DNA of 32,639 nucleotides from Armatimonadota bacterium (GTDB taxonomy: Bacteria; Armatimonadota; JADLDR01), in the NCBI GenBank assembly GCA_020846535.1, contig JADLDR010000054.1, positions 1 to 32,639 on the forward strand, read 5' to 3'. The notes under the pieces were generated by a model that was not told where the DNA came from, made no database searches, and saw only the letters and a program-made list of their open reading frames with translations. The first letter of the stretch is position 1; each line of letters opens with the position of its first letter. Below are positions 32,268 through 32,639 of the stretch, piece by piece. The translations under genes were made by a program, and so were the position numbers.

Positions 32268-32325
32268 TTCCCCAAAAGGGTCCACTCCCTTTGGCCGGCC
32301 CCTGCGGGTTGGCCCGGCGCGATAC

Positions 32326-32401
32326 GCCCTCGTAGCTCAGTCGGTAGAGCACTATCTTGGTAAGGTAGTGGTCACCGGTTCGATTCCGGTCGAGGGCTCC
32401 A
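32326..32401 (+). tRNA. tRNA-Thr(GGU)
   Basis: This 76-base class I tRNA has an encoded CCA. The acceptor GCCCTCG pairs with CGAGGGC. The D arm is GTAGCTCAGTCGGTAGAGC. The anticodon stem CTATC/GGTAG has loop TTGGTAA, anticodon GGT at 32359-32361. The discriminator is T. It lies 132 bases before the tuf start codon. The tRNA-Gly found between Tyr and Thr in E. coli is absent. Confidence 0.96.
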
Positions 32402-32533
32402 TTTTCAAAAATAAAACATGCCGCGACATCGGCGCGAATCCACCCGGCGGGAGTGGGCGGTGGCTTCGGCCTTTTTTATCGGTGCGCGGCTCGTCGAAGA
32501 TTCACCGGACATCAAGGGAGGTAGAAGGGACAG

Positions 32534-32639
32534 ATGGGGAAGCAGAAGTTCGAGCGGACGAAGCCGCATGTGAATATCGGGACCATCGGGCACGTAGATC
32601 ACGGGAAGACGACGCTGACGGCGGCCATCACGAAGGTGC
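32534..32639 (+). CDS. tuf: elongation factor Tu, N-terminus (partial)
   Basis: The first 35 residues are present; the gene runs off the window. The N-terminus [20 protein letters not shown] is typical of EF-Tu. The P-loop GHVDHGKT (residues 19-26) binds GTP. EF-Tu delivers aminoacyl-tRNA to the ribosome. The ribosome site GAAGGGA lies four bases before ATG 32534. The three upstream tRNA genes are on the same strand and probably co-transcribed, as in the enterobacterial tufB operon. Confidence 0.97.
   Translation, partial: MGKQKFERTKPHVNIGTIGHVDHGKTTLTAAITKV

Noticed and set aside
32268..32325. A tRNA-Gly gene between tRNA-Tyr and tRNA-Thr, as in E. coli
   Set aside because: Only 58 bases are present, with short GC hairpins and no cloverleaf.

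Overview
The window is 32.6 kb of GC-rich bacterial chromosome. The gene mix suggests Armatimonadota or a close relative. It contains a type IV pilin-like protein with an H-X9-DG-type C-terminus, a PEP-CTERM protein, a secreted FG-GAP/VCBS protein, a DUF6785-type membrane protein, a DUF5060/DUF4038 glycosidase and a PD40 beta-propeller. It also has a SigH-type sigma factor in a Firmicutes-like housekeeping neighbourhood (cysS, vanW, sigH, tRNAs, tuf). The phylum is an inference; no 16S gene is present.

Layout. (1) 1-754: an IS3-family element, running off the left edge, has interrupted a secreted discoidin-like gene. (2) 1029-10871: accessory metabolism and surface functions. A Tat-type beta-propeller protein, an aldehyde dehydrogenase and a secreted TIM-barrel-like protein lie on the plus strand. 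A probable three-gene minus-strand operon follows: DUF6785 membrane protein, 12-repeat calcium-loop VCBS protein and an atypical isochorismatase-fold hydrolase. (3) 11035-13105: a peroxide-stress pair, a PerR-like Fur regulator followed by catalase, closed by a bidirectional terminator. (4) 13124-16434: a PEP-CTERM protein, a translin-family protein and a DUF4038 glycosidase. (5) 16435-18921: two intergenic zones full of nested palindromic, MITE-like repeats, flanking an inositol-phosphatase-fold gene. (6) 18922-23006: a PseG-like sugar-nucleotide enzyme, an unknown protein, an RfaE2-type nucleotidyltransferase, a QueD/PTPS enzyme, a pseudopilin and the biotin transporter BioY. (7) 23087-27986: hisS-aspS (overlapping), a membrane TPR/zinc-ribbon protein and uppP. 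(8) 28137-32639: cysS, vanW, sigH, tRNA-Thr(UGU), tRNA-Tyr(GUA), tRNA-Thr(GGU) and the start of tuf.

The most unusual features are these. The tRNA-Thr(UGU) has a long class II variable arm, yet sits where enterobacterial thrU sits and keeps Thr identity elements. The Fur protein has all five PerR metal/peroxide-sensing positions but lacks the CxxC zinc site. An intrinsic-terminator-like hairpin lies directly between the cysS promoter and its start codon. The isochorismatase-like protein lacks the usual lysine region. Two nested palindromic element families occupy the large gaps. No CRISPR array, prophage or defence island was seen.
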